64,000 bases of DNA from Brachycybe producta (Eukaryota; Arthropoda; Diplopoda; Playtdesmida; Andrognathidae). Below, piece by piece: positions 12,318-22,670 of this stretch. How positions within the stretch are numbered: the stretch's first letter is position 1; every line of letters starts with the position of its first letter. The DNA lies in contig JAUPFP010000036.1 of assembly GCA_036925085.1 (NCBI GenBank), positions 310,001 through 374,000 on the forward strand, given 5' to 3'. A program made the translations under genes and the position numbers. The notes under the pieces were generated by a model. The model was not told where the DNA came from, did no database searches, and was given only the letters and a program-made list of their open reading frames with translations.

Positions 12318-12323
12318 TTTATT
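12318..12323 (-). terminator. Candidate poly(A) signal of CEP89-like gene
   Basis: AATAAA on the minus strand 38 nt after the stop codon. Confidence 0.6.
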
Positions 12324-12360
12324 TTCACGATTCGAATTTACACAAATATGATTTTAAGTT

Positions 12361-15300
12361 TTATTTGTGGAGGTTTTTCATTTCCTGTTTGTATTTGTGT
12401 TGGCGACGCCTCAAAGCTTCATCTTCTTCTTGTAACCTAAACACAAATAAAAGTTTATTCAATGTCAACTATCGGCAAACAACCCCAATTAGCTCAAGAT
12501 CCATATCGGTCCAAAGAAACTTGTCAAAAATTTGATGTTTGCATAATTTACCTTCGCAGCTCTTGTTGAAGTTTCTTCATTAAGTTTGACTTTTTCGCCT
12601 AAGTGATACCCGGCACATAAAAAATTAACACATTTTAATTTTGGTTTTTAAGATTATTAATTTTTTTACAAGGTAAAAAGACCTTTAATTGTTCTGTTTT
12701 GTCTCTTGTAAAATTTGCTTCTTCGATTTTATGCATCATGTCCATTGTTTCATTATAGAATTCGGAAGCCTCGAATGGAAATAATAATAAAGCCGCGTTT
12801 ATAGTCGACATTTTTATAATCACGTCCTCTTCAGATCTTGTGTACACTTCAGATACAAATCTGAGAGGATGTTATCGTGAAATATAAACTATAAACGTGA
12901 ATGTTAAATAATTACCATTCTTGCACACGAACTTCCTCGTTTCGTAACATTACGAACCTTGAAGAACAAAAAATATTTATTTATATAAACAATTTTATGA
13001 AGAAAGGGTATTTTTTGAAACGTTTGTTCTTTCTCCGAACCTCATCCTTCAGGAACTTTATTTTGACTTTTAACAGATGTTTTTCATTTGTATTTTTTGT
13101 CTGTGCGATTCTCAGATGTTTGATTTTTCTCAACAGTTTCCTAAAAATTGTTTATATTGTATTATTTTTTATATGAATTCTTAGAATTTTCTCAGTGATT
13201 TTTTTTTCTACAATGTTTGTTTCTTGTACCTGTGTGCTGTAAGCAACACTTTATTTTCTGCAATCACTTGTTGATTTTCCACTTCCATGTCTTTGACTTT
13301 AAGCGATAAACAACTGTTTTCCTTTTGTAATGTCTGAAACCCACATTAAAACTAATCTTCAGCTGATTTTCACACTCTTGACGAGTTTATCTTTCAGAAG
13401 CAAAATTAAGAGAAACTAGAACGTGTTTAGAAACTAGAAGGGTAGCTTTTAAAGTAAACTTTAAAAAAAAATCTTCTGCTGAAATTTGGGACATTTTCAA
13501 ACTCAAAGAGCTTATTTTGAAAGATATCAAATATAAAAAATGCCTAATTATAATCCTTCTAGTTTGTAAAACACATTCAAGTTTCTTTTATAATTAAGCT
13601 CCTGAAAAACAGAATAACCAGAAAGAGTGAAAGTTGGAATATGTATTAGAAACAAGAAGTGTAGCGGTAAGAGTATTTTCACGTTGATATCTTTCAAAAT
13701 AATTATTTTCAAATTCACATAAAAAGCTTATTTTAAAAGATATCAATATGAAATGAGATACCCTTCTAGTTACTAAACCACCTTAATTCAAGTTTCAGAT
13801 TATTTACAATAAATCACCTTTATCTTACTTAGTACCGATGAGGTATCTTGTTCGTATTTTAGTTTCAGTTCGTCTAGATACCTAATTAAGAAAATTAATT
13901 GTTGAATTTTTAATACAATATAGTTAGTTTAAATTGTTTAATATTGCACAATTTTAATTACTGTTTGCATTCTAGTATGGCCTTTGTGTGTTCTTCTCGG
14001 GGCATTTTGCTTTGGCTGTTGAGAACCATCAAACTGTGTTCTTGTCGAAGTCCCTCGTATTTGTCTCTTGTCTGCGTTATTTCGGCTTCTAACAACTGCT
14101 TCTCGGATTCACACGTTGCTAATTTATCTTTCAAAGCTGAAACTATTATCACAGATACACAAATTTTAAAATATACAATATAACTGAAGAATTACTTGTA
14201 AATTACTTTCATGTTTGTGAACAGTTGCTTCTGTTCGTAATTTGTCTTCCAGATAATTCACTTGACGCACAATTGTGTCATTTTCATGTAGAACCAATTC
14301 GGCCTGTTCCTTTAAAGCCTTCCTTTTAAACAAAAAACAATTTATAAAGTGGAAATGGAGGGGGGTCCCTTCGAACTCAGGTTATTTCTGTCTTTCAGAA
14401 GCAAAATAAGAAAAAACTTGAAAGTGTTTTAGAAACTAGAAGGGTAACTCCATCATTCATGTTGATATCTTTCAAAATAAGCTTTTTATGTGACTCTGAA
14501 AAGGACCCAACTCTAAGCAGATGATATTTTTTAATTTTTGTCTCCATAAAAAGTTTACTTTGAAAGGTACCAACATGAAACTACTATTGATTTAGGTGAC
14601 ACGTTCTACATGTAATTTCTAAAACACTTTCCCATTTCTTTTTAATTAATGTTGTTGTTCTGGACCCACGTTATTTATGTGTTTGATTATTTTTCGTTTA
14701 ATTAGTGTTTACCATTCGGGTGTCGTTTCAGGTTGCATCTCAGTAGATTGTTTCTTCGTAGTTTTTCTCAGCATGTCTTGAAGGTGATCGAGTTCATCTT
14801 CCAACTCATAAACCCTTTCTTGAGTCGTACCTAAATCAGCCTTCATATAGAATTAAATAATAAATATACGTTCAATATTAATAAAAATATTTTTTAAAAA
14901 AATACTTCGACACAAGATTTCACCTCAAGAGTTTCTATGAGTTGATCTTTGTGTCTCAGTCTATCTTGATAGGTACGAACAAGTTGTTGCAACTGATCCG
15001 GAAGGTCCTAAACGTTAACAATAGGGTTTTTTTTTAATCAAATTATAAGCTGGTTTTAAAGTGTAATCGTGGCCACTGGCGAACTCTGCTTATTTAACTT
15101 ATTCTGTCTTTTAAGAGCAAAATTAACAAAAAAAAAATTGGAAAGTATTTTAGAAACTAGAAGGGTTGATGGCATTTTCATGTTGATATGTTTCAACGTG
15201 AGTTAAAAAATGACCCAACTTTAAGGTGAAGATATTTTTCCATTTTGTCTATAAAAAGTTTATTTTGAAAGATTATAGGCCCTATCAAAACATAAGAAAA

Positions 15301-17448
15301 TACCCGCATCTGGTTCAGATACACGGTCTTGTTTCTAATATAAACTTTCAATTTCTTATTTTTGTTTCTTCTGAAACACAGAATAATCAGTTCCAAAACC
15401 TGTTAAAGTCAAAAGTGGTCCAAGTTTCACTTAATTAGGGTTGGATTACGCAGACCACTTTGGGCTGCGGTCTGTTTTTTCAACAACCGGACTTCATTTT
15501 GCAGTCAAAAAGTGGTTTGTGTGCCAATGGTCTTACTGTAACATATTGAATTGTTTCCCGTTGTTGTTGCGATGTCGACTCTTGAAACAAGAAAAATTTC
15601 TTAATTATATTTTCATTTCATAAACGCGATAATCTTGAACGCAACTTACCCGAGTGACTGATGTGGACACCTGAATCGACACTGACAACATCTTTCGTTC
15701 CTCGTGCCTTCGTTGCCATGTGTTTGTGCCGTTCCTCTGATGTTGGTGGCCGTTCTCGATTTCGATTCCTTTCCATAACGATCCCAGTTCTATCTTTTTT
15801 ACTAGTTCCTTCCAGATGCCTGGCTACCGAAGAAGACGAAGGAGAAGACCGTCTTTGTATCCTGTGGCCACTTTGCACCTGTTGAGTACTTGGTGGTGGA
15901 CGGCGGCTGACGACTCGTAAGTCCGATTCGTCGTTACTTAAGCTCGTCACCTCTTCTGCAGTGTTCGGTTTCAGGCTTTTCTTTTAAAAAAAATATAAGT
16001 TACTTTTAATATTCGGTAGATTTAATTGTGTGGTACCTTTTTGTTTGCTTTAGCATACGTTGGCTTTTGTAAGTGACTTTCAGTTGCCGTTCCGGAGTCG
16101 TCACAACCGTGCCACTGTGGTTCTAGGATCATCGACATTGACTCTGTAGAACTCTTTCTTACAACGTTACGAAGTTTGTTGAAGTCCACTTCTGCGTAAC
16201 TATTTATTATGCCAAAATTGTGATTTTTATTAAAATAATAAATAGCTTTTTCTATTTTAAGGATATCAATAAAGTGATAACACCCCTCAAAATATGGTTA
16301 TTTTATCTTTCAAGTGCAAAATTTTAGAAACAAGAAGGGTCGCCCAATCACTTCAGAATATTTTCGTGTTTGATATCGTTCAAAATATGCTTTTTATGTT
16401 AGTTTGAAATGACCCACCTTCCTTTGAGCGAACCGGTATAGTATTTTTAATTTTTGTCTATAAAAAGTTTATTTTGAAAGATACTAATATGAAATATTAG
16501 ATGATTCAGCTATCATTCTAGTTTCTAAAACACTTTAAATGTCTCCTTAGCGTTGCTTTCTTGAAATGCAGAGTTATAAAGGCATGAAAACTGAGAATTT
16601 AATTAGAAATTCAAACATTCATTAAATACCTTTTTAATAGTTTTCAACATTTTAAAATTTAATTCTCAATTTCAGAGCTTTTTAAAATTGTATTTTGATG
16701 TTTTTATGACTGTTTGAATTTATTATTAAATTCTCAGTTTTTTATGGCTTGTAATAGATTTTAATATCTGTTTATAATTTTATAAATAATAAATTTTAAA
16801 CTTTTAGACAAATTTTGTAATAGTTTATTTATTTAAAAAAAATAACAAGAGGGAAAAACTCATTACTTTGGCATATGTTTAAAATTTGTTTAATTTATGA
16901 AATATACTTTATCGATCTTATTAAAGACTTACGAGCCCTGCAAAGTTAATATTTTATTGAAACTTATTGATGAAGAAACTATTAAAAATTGTTTTTTACG
17001 TAGGTTCCAACTCGTTGGACGTTTCCACCACTTCCCATGTTGAATCTTTATCAATATTTATAACAGCACTTTTATTGGAATTGGGTTCGTTGACCACATT
17101 AAAACAATTTCGGATACTTTTTCCTATTTACGGTGAATTTTTTTTTTGTTAAAATTAAAAAAAAAAGGAAAATTAATATTTAGTTTTATTAATTAGAGAG
17201 AGAGAGAGAAAAATTTGGACCCACTTGCCACAGAACATAGGGCGATGATGTTGTTTCATTAGATACCTTCAAAATGAGCTATAATTCTATTCAGTTCATT
17301 AATATTTTTGTTGCAAGAAATATCATTAATTATGGAAATGGTTTGTTGTTGTGTTCTGTTGCCATTGTTACACTGAGCCAGGCTTGTTTCTATGACAACG
17401 ACTACTGAGTCATACTTTAAACAAACACCTGTTGGATTCTTGTTTCAT
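12361..17448 (-). CDS. CEP89: CEP89-like centriolar distal-appendage coiled-coil protein, about 606 residues
   Basis: CEP89 (CCDC123) sits on distal appendages of the mother centriole and helps start ciliogenesis. Minus-strand exons in phase: 17448-17416 (tentative), 17372-17267, 17123-17000, 16937-16933 (5-nt microexon), 16191-16037, 15980-15650, 15580-15537, 15007-14924, 14840-14713, 14322-14207, 14136-13962, 13881-13818, 13333-13230, 13140-13041, 12957-12916, 12769-12683, 12598-12552, 12436-12361. The sum is 1821 nt, 607 codons with the stop. The N-terminal half is polar and disordered (Ser/Arg-rich). A continuous coiled coil starts near residue 267. Family resemblance is clear at EWKALKEQAELVLHEN, MPREEHTKAI and the C-terminal HKYKQEMKNLH. 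Human CEP89 is longer, mainly at the N-terminus. Least certain: the first exon, which needs a 43-nt intron, and the junction at 13041/12957, chosen because it keeps phase. Seen: exons and phases. Inferred: the orthology. Confidence 0.82.
12792..12898. repeat. Family E foldback element in CEP89 intron
   Basis: Left end GCCGCGTTTATAGTCGACAT with ATCACGTCCTC; right end GAGGATGTTATCGTGAAAT with ACTATAAACG. It lies about 20 nt upstream of a CEP89 splice acceptor, taking up most of the 146-nt intron. Confidence 0.75.
13359..13630. repeat. Family A MITE, internally deleted
   Basis: CAGCTGATTTTCACACTC left end, ACAGAATAACCAG right end; the central part is shortened. In CEP89 intron 13334-13817. Confidence 0.75.
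13630..13800. repeat. Family A MITE fragment, second in same intron
   Basis: AGAAACAAGAAGTGTAGCGG to CTTCTAGTTACTAAACCACC, directly following the previous copy. Both together explain the 484-nt intron. Confidence 0.65.
14365..14680. repeat. Family A MITE in CEP89 intron 14323-14712
   Basis: Full arms: TGTCTTTCAGAAGCAAAATA left, CATGTAATTTCTAAAACAC right. It accounts for nearly all of the 390-nt intron. Confidence 0.8.
15045..15410. repeat. Family A MITE in CEP89 intron 15008-15536
   Basis: Starts ATAAGCTGGTTTTAAAGTG, ends AACACAGAATAATCAG. Next to it in the same intron lies a family G element. Confidence 0.8.
15446..15530. repeat. Family G foldback element beside a splice donor
   Basis: CGCAGACCACTTTGGGCTG left and AAAAAGTGGTTTGTGTGCC right are inverted. 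On the minus strand its edge lies about 6 nt inside the donor GTAAGA of the exon ending at 15537. Confidence 0.6.
16285..16580. repeat. Family A MITE in CEP89 intron 16192-16932
   Basis: ATCTTTCAAGTGCAAAATTT left arm and CATTCTAGTTTCTAAAACAC right arm; left arm partly deleted. Confidence 0.75.
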
Positions 17449-17754
17449 ATGCAAATACATTTGCTAGAATATATCACATTTGCTAACATAATGAAAATTA
17501 CAAAAAAGTGCATTTACAATATTGCAATTCATTTATTTTGCAATTTTATATTAAAATGTGTTTTTTTTTAAATGTTTTTAACATTTACATTGAAATTGTG
17601 TTTGAATTGGCAAAAACTTGTAAGTTCTGCATTCTGCTATTACAAATTCTCGATCATATTAATAAAACGGAAAATATTTATTCTTACTGGCCTGAAACAA
17701 TTTAATAATATGTTAAAACTTGGGAGAAAAAAAAAAGCTTCCAAAACTGTCAGG

Positions 17755-17945
17755 CTCTAATAATGATGATAATTAATTAATAATAAGTCAAAACATTGGC
17801 CCTTCAAAACATTTTAAGCAAATTATCTTTGTTTAATTTTTGTCAATAAAAAGTGTATTTTGAAATATATCAAACATGAAAATACCATTTTAAAACATTT
17901 TCTAGTTCGTTTTAATTTTGCTCCAATAACCATTAAACCATAAAA
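17755..17945. repeat. Family A MITE half copy (first of a pair)
   Basis: Right-arm half ending GTTCGTTTTAATTTTGCTCC. Its sequence is repeated in inverted order in the copy that follows, sharing private variants (AACATTTTCTAGTTCG and its complement). Confidence 0.75.
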
Positions 17946-17984
17946 CAATTCATTAAAAAATTGTTTTTCTTATAATCTTTTAAG

Positions 17985-18260
17985 ATGTTTTACGAATAGC
18001 TGATTTTCAAACTCTGGTTATTGGAGCAAAATTAAAACGAACTAGAAAATGTTTTAAAATGGTATTTTCATGTTTGATATATTTCAAAATACACTTTTTA
18101 TTGACAAAAATTAAACAAAGATAATTTGCTTAAAATTGGGTTGTTTTAAACTGCTATAAAAGATTATTTTAAAATATATCAATATGAAATTGCCCTGGGT
18201 AACTCTTCTAGTTTGTAAAACATTATTAAAGTTGTTTTTAACTTTGCTCCTGAACATATA
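17985..18260. repeat. Family A MITE (second of a pair)
   Basis: Begins GCTGATTTTCAAACTCTGG; ends TTTTAACTTTGCTCCTGAAC. Lies between the 5' end of CEP89 and the 3' end of RNF212B. Confidence 0.75.
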
Positions 18261-18547
18261 TGATTAATAAATTGTTTAAAAAATTTTGAAATAAAAACAA
18301 TTATTTTTCTTATCGCATTAAAATATGTTACTGAATGAATCTTTGGAAGCAAAAAGTGTCAAAACAATAAAAACCATAATTAAGAGAACAATAATATTTT
18401 TTATTTATTTCAATGAAATATAAAGAATGAAGAAATAGGAAGTTTATTAAAGAACACAAGTTTTTTTAAAACAGAAAAAACAAAATTTAACAACAAAAAT
18501 GAGGAATAAATTCGAAGTTTGAATGAAGTTTGTAGCCAATTGTTGTT

Positions 18548-18553
18548 TTTATT
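18548..18553 (-). terminator. Candidate poly(A) signal of RNF212B-like gene
   Basis: AATAAA on the minus strand (CACAATAAAAAC) 109 nt after the stop codon. Confidence 0.6.
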
Positions 18554-18661
18554 GTGATGACAAATAACTTCTTAAGTCTGGTCTCAAAGGATAACTCAAC
18601 TTGAAATTCATATAAAGAAGAGAAAAAAAAATAGTTAAAATTGATAATTAAGATTTGTTAA

Positions 18662-21600
18662 TTACTGATTGCTCACTCTAAATTGTCTCTGAGAAGACGA
18701 TTGAGAAGGAGGAGGAGGAGGAGCCACAATATTATTCACGAGGTCACTTCTCTGAATATCGATTCCTAATTAATTAGAAGACGTTTTAATTTACGATCAG
18801 TAGTAATTCGACCGGCAGTAATTCCCTTTTCACTATTAAAAGGTTTTCAGGCAATCAGAAAAAGGCGGTTTTCAGTCGAAGAACCTGGTTAGAGGCTATA
18901 GAATTCAGAGGCTGAAGGTTAATCCAGCATCTAAAATTATTCTTGCTCGTACAAGCTCTCTAGCCTCTAAAAAGGTTCTTTTTTTTTGTTGCCTTACTTT
19001 TCTGTTTTGAGTCAAATTACTTTTCATAAAAATTAATTACAATTACTAATTACACTGACAGACAAAATAATGAATTAGAATTACAATAATTAAATTTTAA
19101 AAAGAAATTAATTATAATTTCTTATTATTCTTTCAAGGTATTTAAATTACTTTTCAAATGACATAATTGTCAATTGAAAAGTATTTTAAAGTAATTAGAT
19201 TTTTTTTCCAAATTCCACAATTTGAAAAAAAGTAATTGAATTACTTTTGGCAAAATGAACTGAATTAGTAATTGCACTGAAAATTGGTTTTATGTGATTT
19301 TTCTATTAATTTTCACCTTCTTCTTTTGATTTATTGTAAAGGGATAAATTGTAGCTAGGCCTACTGGAATTTCCTCCAGAACCGTATCGTTGGCTACCGA
19401 CACTGGAACAACTGGACTGCATGTTACTATTTGTCATCGAACGACTCATCTGAGGTGAACTTGTCAGGTATCTGAAATTATTTAATGGATATTCTTCTAC
19501 AATCAGATTGCAAAGTGGGGCTAATTTGTGTTCCTTCTTTTGTTTTTTGTGAAGATCACCTCTGGCGAGAGATAGAAATTGGAGTTGTCATCTGCGATCT
19601 CATCATCGGAGTCAGATTAAAGTCTTCCGTGCTCATCAGTGATGACGAGGAAAATGAACCGGAACCGGGAACAACACCTGAATTGATCCCAACCCCCAAA
19701 TACAAATAAACACAGTTTCAAGTAGAAGAGCCTTTTCGAGTTCGATTTTAAAATGTAGTCGGATTGTCGAAAAAAAAACCGGACACTTCAGTCGATTGCT
19801 GTGATTGGAAAGTGGTCCTAATATTGTTGAATGAACTGCAAAAAAAAAGAGCGACTCGAGTGGTCGCTTTTGACGACAAGTCGACTACATTTTGCAGTCG
19901 AACTCGACCACTAAAAGTATTTGGTTCGACGTGCGTCTATAGTCGTCATTTCACACTGATGTCCGTTTTCAGTACTAGAGAGGACAAGATTGCAAAATGC
20001 CGACTATAAACACGGTCATTATTTAAGGGTATCTTAGAAAGACCTAATTGTCCATCCACAGGTGGAGAATGAATGCAAAGTCGACGATTGTTCGTAGGAG
20101 TTGTGTTCGAACGGGGACTGTCGAGGGACACGATCGAACCGCACGGAGTTCGAAACAAGCCACCGCCACCACCTAAGATATGACACGGTATACTAATTAG
20201 GCTCTTAGGTTCGGTTATAGATGGAACTTTAATTCGGTTCTAATATATTCCACCGAGGTGTCTGTCTTGAATTGGATTCGAGCTGGGCGTTTGTGTTCTT
20301 TTCATTGCCATTGCGTACGGACTGTGGTTTAAAATGTTCTTCAGGTAGTTGATTTCTTGTTTGAGCATTTGGTTTTCGCTGCGTTAATTAATATTATTTA
20401 AAATTAACGATTCATTTTAAAATTTTATATTCTCAAGGTTGGTTTTATTAGTGTAAACGCGAACTCTTGATTATTCTCTGTCTTTCAGAAGCAAAATTAA
20501 AAGAAACTAGAAAGTGTTTTAGAAACTAGAAGCGTAACTCAATCACTTAATTATTATTTTCATGTTTTGTTATCTATAATCTTTCAAAATAAACTCTTTA
20601 TGTCAGTTTTGTCTTAATTAAATTGTTTATTTTGAAATATATTAACATGAAAACATTATTAAGTGATTCAGATTCTGTCCTAGTTTCAACTTTACTATTA
20701 AGTGATGCAGCTACCGTTCTAGTTTCTAACTCACTTTCAATTTCTTATCTGAAAATGCAGAATAATCCGAGTTTTTTTAAATAAGCCATTCATAAAACAT
20801 CTTAAATTGATTCATTTGACCTTTCTAGTTCGTTCATTCGATTTGCAACTTGGTTGAATTTGTCGTTTTTCGCATTCAACTCTTTCATCTGGTTTTTATT
20901 TTTTTTTTAAAAAAGAGGAAGAATTTCAAAAATTAAGAAATTGCGGCCATTTTTAAAATTTCATCTTTTTTCTTTCAATTTTCTCACAGTTTTCTGTCTC
21001 CATTCGTTCAACTTTCTTCTGTGTCCATTTTGAAATTTCATCACCTTATTTTTTCATTTCAAACCAAAAAAAAATGGAGAAATCAACTTTATTAAAAGCA
21101 ACTCAAAGAAGGAATCGAAAAAAGTGGGTTACAAACTAGAATAGTAAAAAAGACAAACTATATAGGCCTAAAAGTATTTTATTGACAGCGTTTTTAAAAT
21201 TTTACTTCATAAAATGAAAAAAAGATTTATTTTGAAAGATATCATTGCGAAAATAGTTGTTTTTATAAGCATATATATTATTCTAGTCTCCAAACCGCTT
21301 TCAATTCCTTTTTTTTTTAAAGTTATTTCTAGTCACGAGCTGAATGACTTAAGGTCCAAATTCAAGAACGAATATTTGGCAACCCTCAAATAACTTTTAT
21401 TTTTTTTTATTTTGGAACCTTGTTTAGAGGATTCAACCTGTGAAGTTCAAGGACCAAGTGACCTTTCTGAATTTGGGCCCTAAAAACGAGCCCTCAAGAG
21501 TTGCTCACGTGAAGGATTTGGTTCAGATGTTTTTGTATTTGATCGTTTGGATCTGAGAAATAGATGGCCACGTCCGGTTTCATCTGTTGGAGGAGAGTTT

Positions 21601-22303
21601 AAATTTTAAGATTTTAATTTCAGTGTTAGCCTTCAAAGATGTGTTCAGGGTCTGTAAAGGTCTGTCTGCGAGGCTCACATTGTTGGACAGCGTAATTGTG
21701 GTGCATTTGGAATTGCAAACTTTGCAATTCTCTGTGGTTCCTGCGCACATTTAAAGAGAAAACATTTTTAATCCTTTTCTTTTGCATTAAGAGAGAGAGA
21801 AACAGTTTAAACTTTTAAATGGAATGAAAGAACAGTTTATTACAAACAAATTCAAGAAGGAGGGAACTTAACACTTTTGTACCCTCAGAACCGAGTTCCA
21901 AGAAAAAGAAAACCCTGTTTTTTGCGGCATTTTTCAACTGAGTTTAGGGGTGCATTAAGTTCCCTTCTTGAATTTGTGCCTAATGCCGCGTTAATAGGGG
22001 CCATTTAACTATGACGTCATCTGAAAAATGCACACTGATCAGTGATCAGTGATCAGAAAAAGAGACGAAGAGAGAGAGAAGAAAAAAAATAATTGAGAAA
22101 TGTCGACTATAAACGCGGCATTTTTCTTTAGAACTTTCTGCTCCGTTTATCAGTTGGAATTCGGGTTTTTTGGATCGTGTGCGCTGCGGACCTTGCGGAA
22201 AACAATCCGTACAAAAAAGATGTCCGCAATTAGTCAAAAGAAATACTTTCGAATCTGTTCTATTCGGTTGTCCAAAACAACTATTGCAATGAACCCAATC
22301 CAT
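18662..22303 (-). CDS. RNF212B: RNF212B/Zip3-like RING protein, meiotic crossover SUMO-ligase family, 334 residues
   Basis: This family (RNF212, RNF212B, HEI10, yeast Zip3) marks future crossover sites on the synaptonemal complex and acts as SUMO/ubiquitin E3. Ten exons in phase: 22303-22192, 21740-21679, 21583-21509, 21044-20988, 20888-20821, 20378-20254, 20172-20044, 19677-19560, 19471-19317, 18765-18662. The total is 1005 nt. Residues 1-50 form a C3HC4 RING (C6, C9, C26, H28, C31, C34, C43, C46). It starts [10 protein letters not shown] and is split by intron 1 after C34. Residues about 58-145 are helical/coiled coil ([25 protein letters not shown], then [14 protein letters not shown]). 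The tail is Ser/Pro/Gly-rich and ends in a proline run and RVSNQ, as expected for this family. The closest known pattern is RNF212B, from the MDW start and the KP..-FF/YFSDP block. Start chosen at the only ATG just before the RING. Confidence 0.92.
18886..18982. repeat. Family H foldback in RNF212B last intron
   Basis: AACCTGGTTAGAGGCTATAG pairs with CTCTAGCCTCTAAAAAGGTT. Inverted ends with an unrelated 50-bp centre. Confidence 0.65.
19000..19295. repeat. AT-rich imperfect palindrome in RNF212B last intron
   Basis: CAATTACTAATTACACTG near the left end is complementary to AATTAGTAATTGCACTG near the right end, with repeated AATTACTTTT words between. It may be an old, diverged foldback element. 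Confidence 0.5.
19735..19925. repeat. Family G foldback in RNF212B intron
   Basis: GAGTTCGATTTTAAAATGTA left and TACATTTTGCAGTCGAACTC right; internal GACGACAAGTCGAC. In intron 19678-20043. Confidence 0.65.
19930..20022. repeat. Family E foldback next to family G copy
   Basis: GTCTATAGTCGTCATTTC left, AAAATGCCGACTATAAACAC right. Together with the G copy it accounts for most of the 366-nt intron. Confidence 0.6.
20440..20812. repeat. Family A MITE in RNF212B intron 20379-20820
   Basis: TCTGTCTTTCAGAAGCAAAA left arm; right arm TACCGTTCTAGTTTCTAAC. A short internal repeat of the ...AAGTGAT(T/G)CAG word is present. Confidence 0.8.
21105..21340. repeat. Family A MITE, strongly diverged
   Basis: ACAAACTAGAATAG and TTTATTTTGAAAGATATCAT are recognisable, then TATTCTAGTCTCCAAACCGC. 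In RNF212B intron 21045-21508. Confidence 0.6.
21350..21483. repeat. Family M foldback (AAGGTCCAAATTCAAGAA ends)
   Basis: Left AAGGTCCAAATTCAAGAACG, right TTCTGAATTTGGGCCCT. Weakly inverted ends; internal word AACCCTC shared with the next M copy. Confidence 0.55.
21849..21983. repeat. Family M foldback abutting a family E copy
   Basis: CAAATTCAAGAAGGAGGGAA left, TTCCCTTCTTGAATTTGTG right. Ends precisely where the next element starts. Confidence 0.7.
21983..22123. repeat. Family E-type foldback in RNF212B intron 1
   Basis: GCCGCGTTAATAGGGGCCAT left and AAATGTCGACTATAAACGCGG right are partly inverted; contains TGACGTCA and a triple TGATCAG run. Confidence 0.6.
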
Positions 22304-22475
22304 TTTTCTTCCCAATATGAATCAATTCAAGTTACGCGCGCTTTTTATCTTTCCAGCTACCTAAATAAACCCGCGAGAGGGCGCTAGTAAAAGATCGATT
22401 ACGTGAATCGATCTAGGTTATATCAAAGAACTTTCTTTGGTTATATCAGTGAATATAGTTGACCCATCGTCGGAA

Positions 22476-22670
22476 GAAGCTCGTGACTTCAGAGGGGTTG
22501 ACATAAAATTTAGGATTGTGTCATTGTTTGATAGAAAACTAATGATTTTAAACGTTTTCAGCAGTTTAAACAGAAGCGTTCCGGTATTTTTTGTTATTAC
22601 CCCTTTTTTAATTTGACAAAATGATGATAACCTAAATTTTTTGTTAACCCGCCTGACGTCACAAGCTTTT
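22476..22670. repeat. Family D foldback upstream of RNF212B
   Basis: AAGCTCGTGACTTCAGAGG left and CGCCTGACGTCACAAGCTT right are inverted, with AGGATTGTGTCATT/AATTTGACAAAATG inside. Confidence 0.7.
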
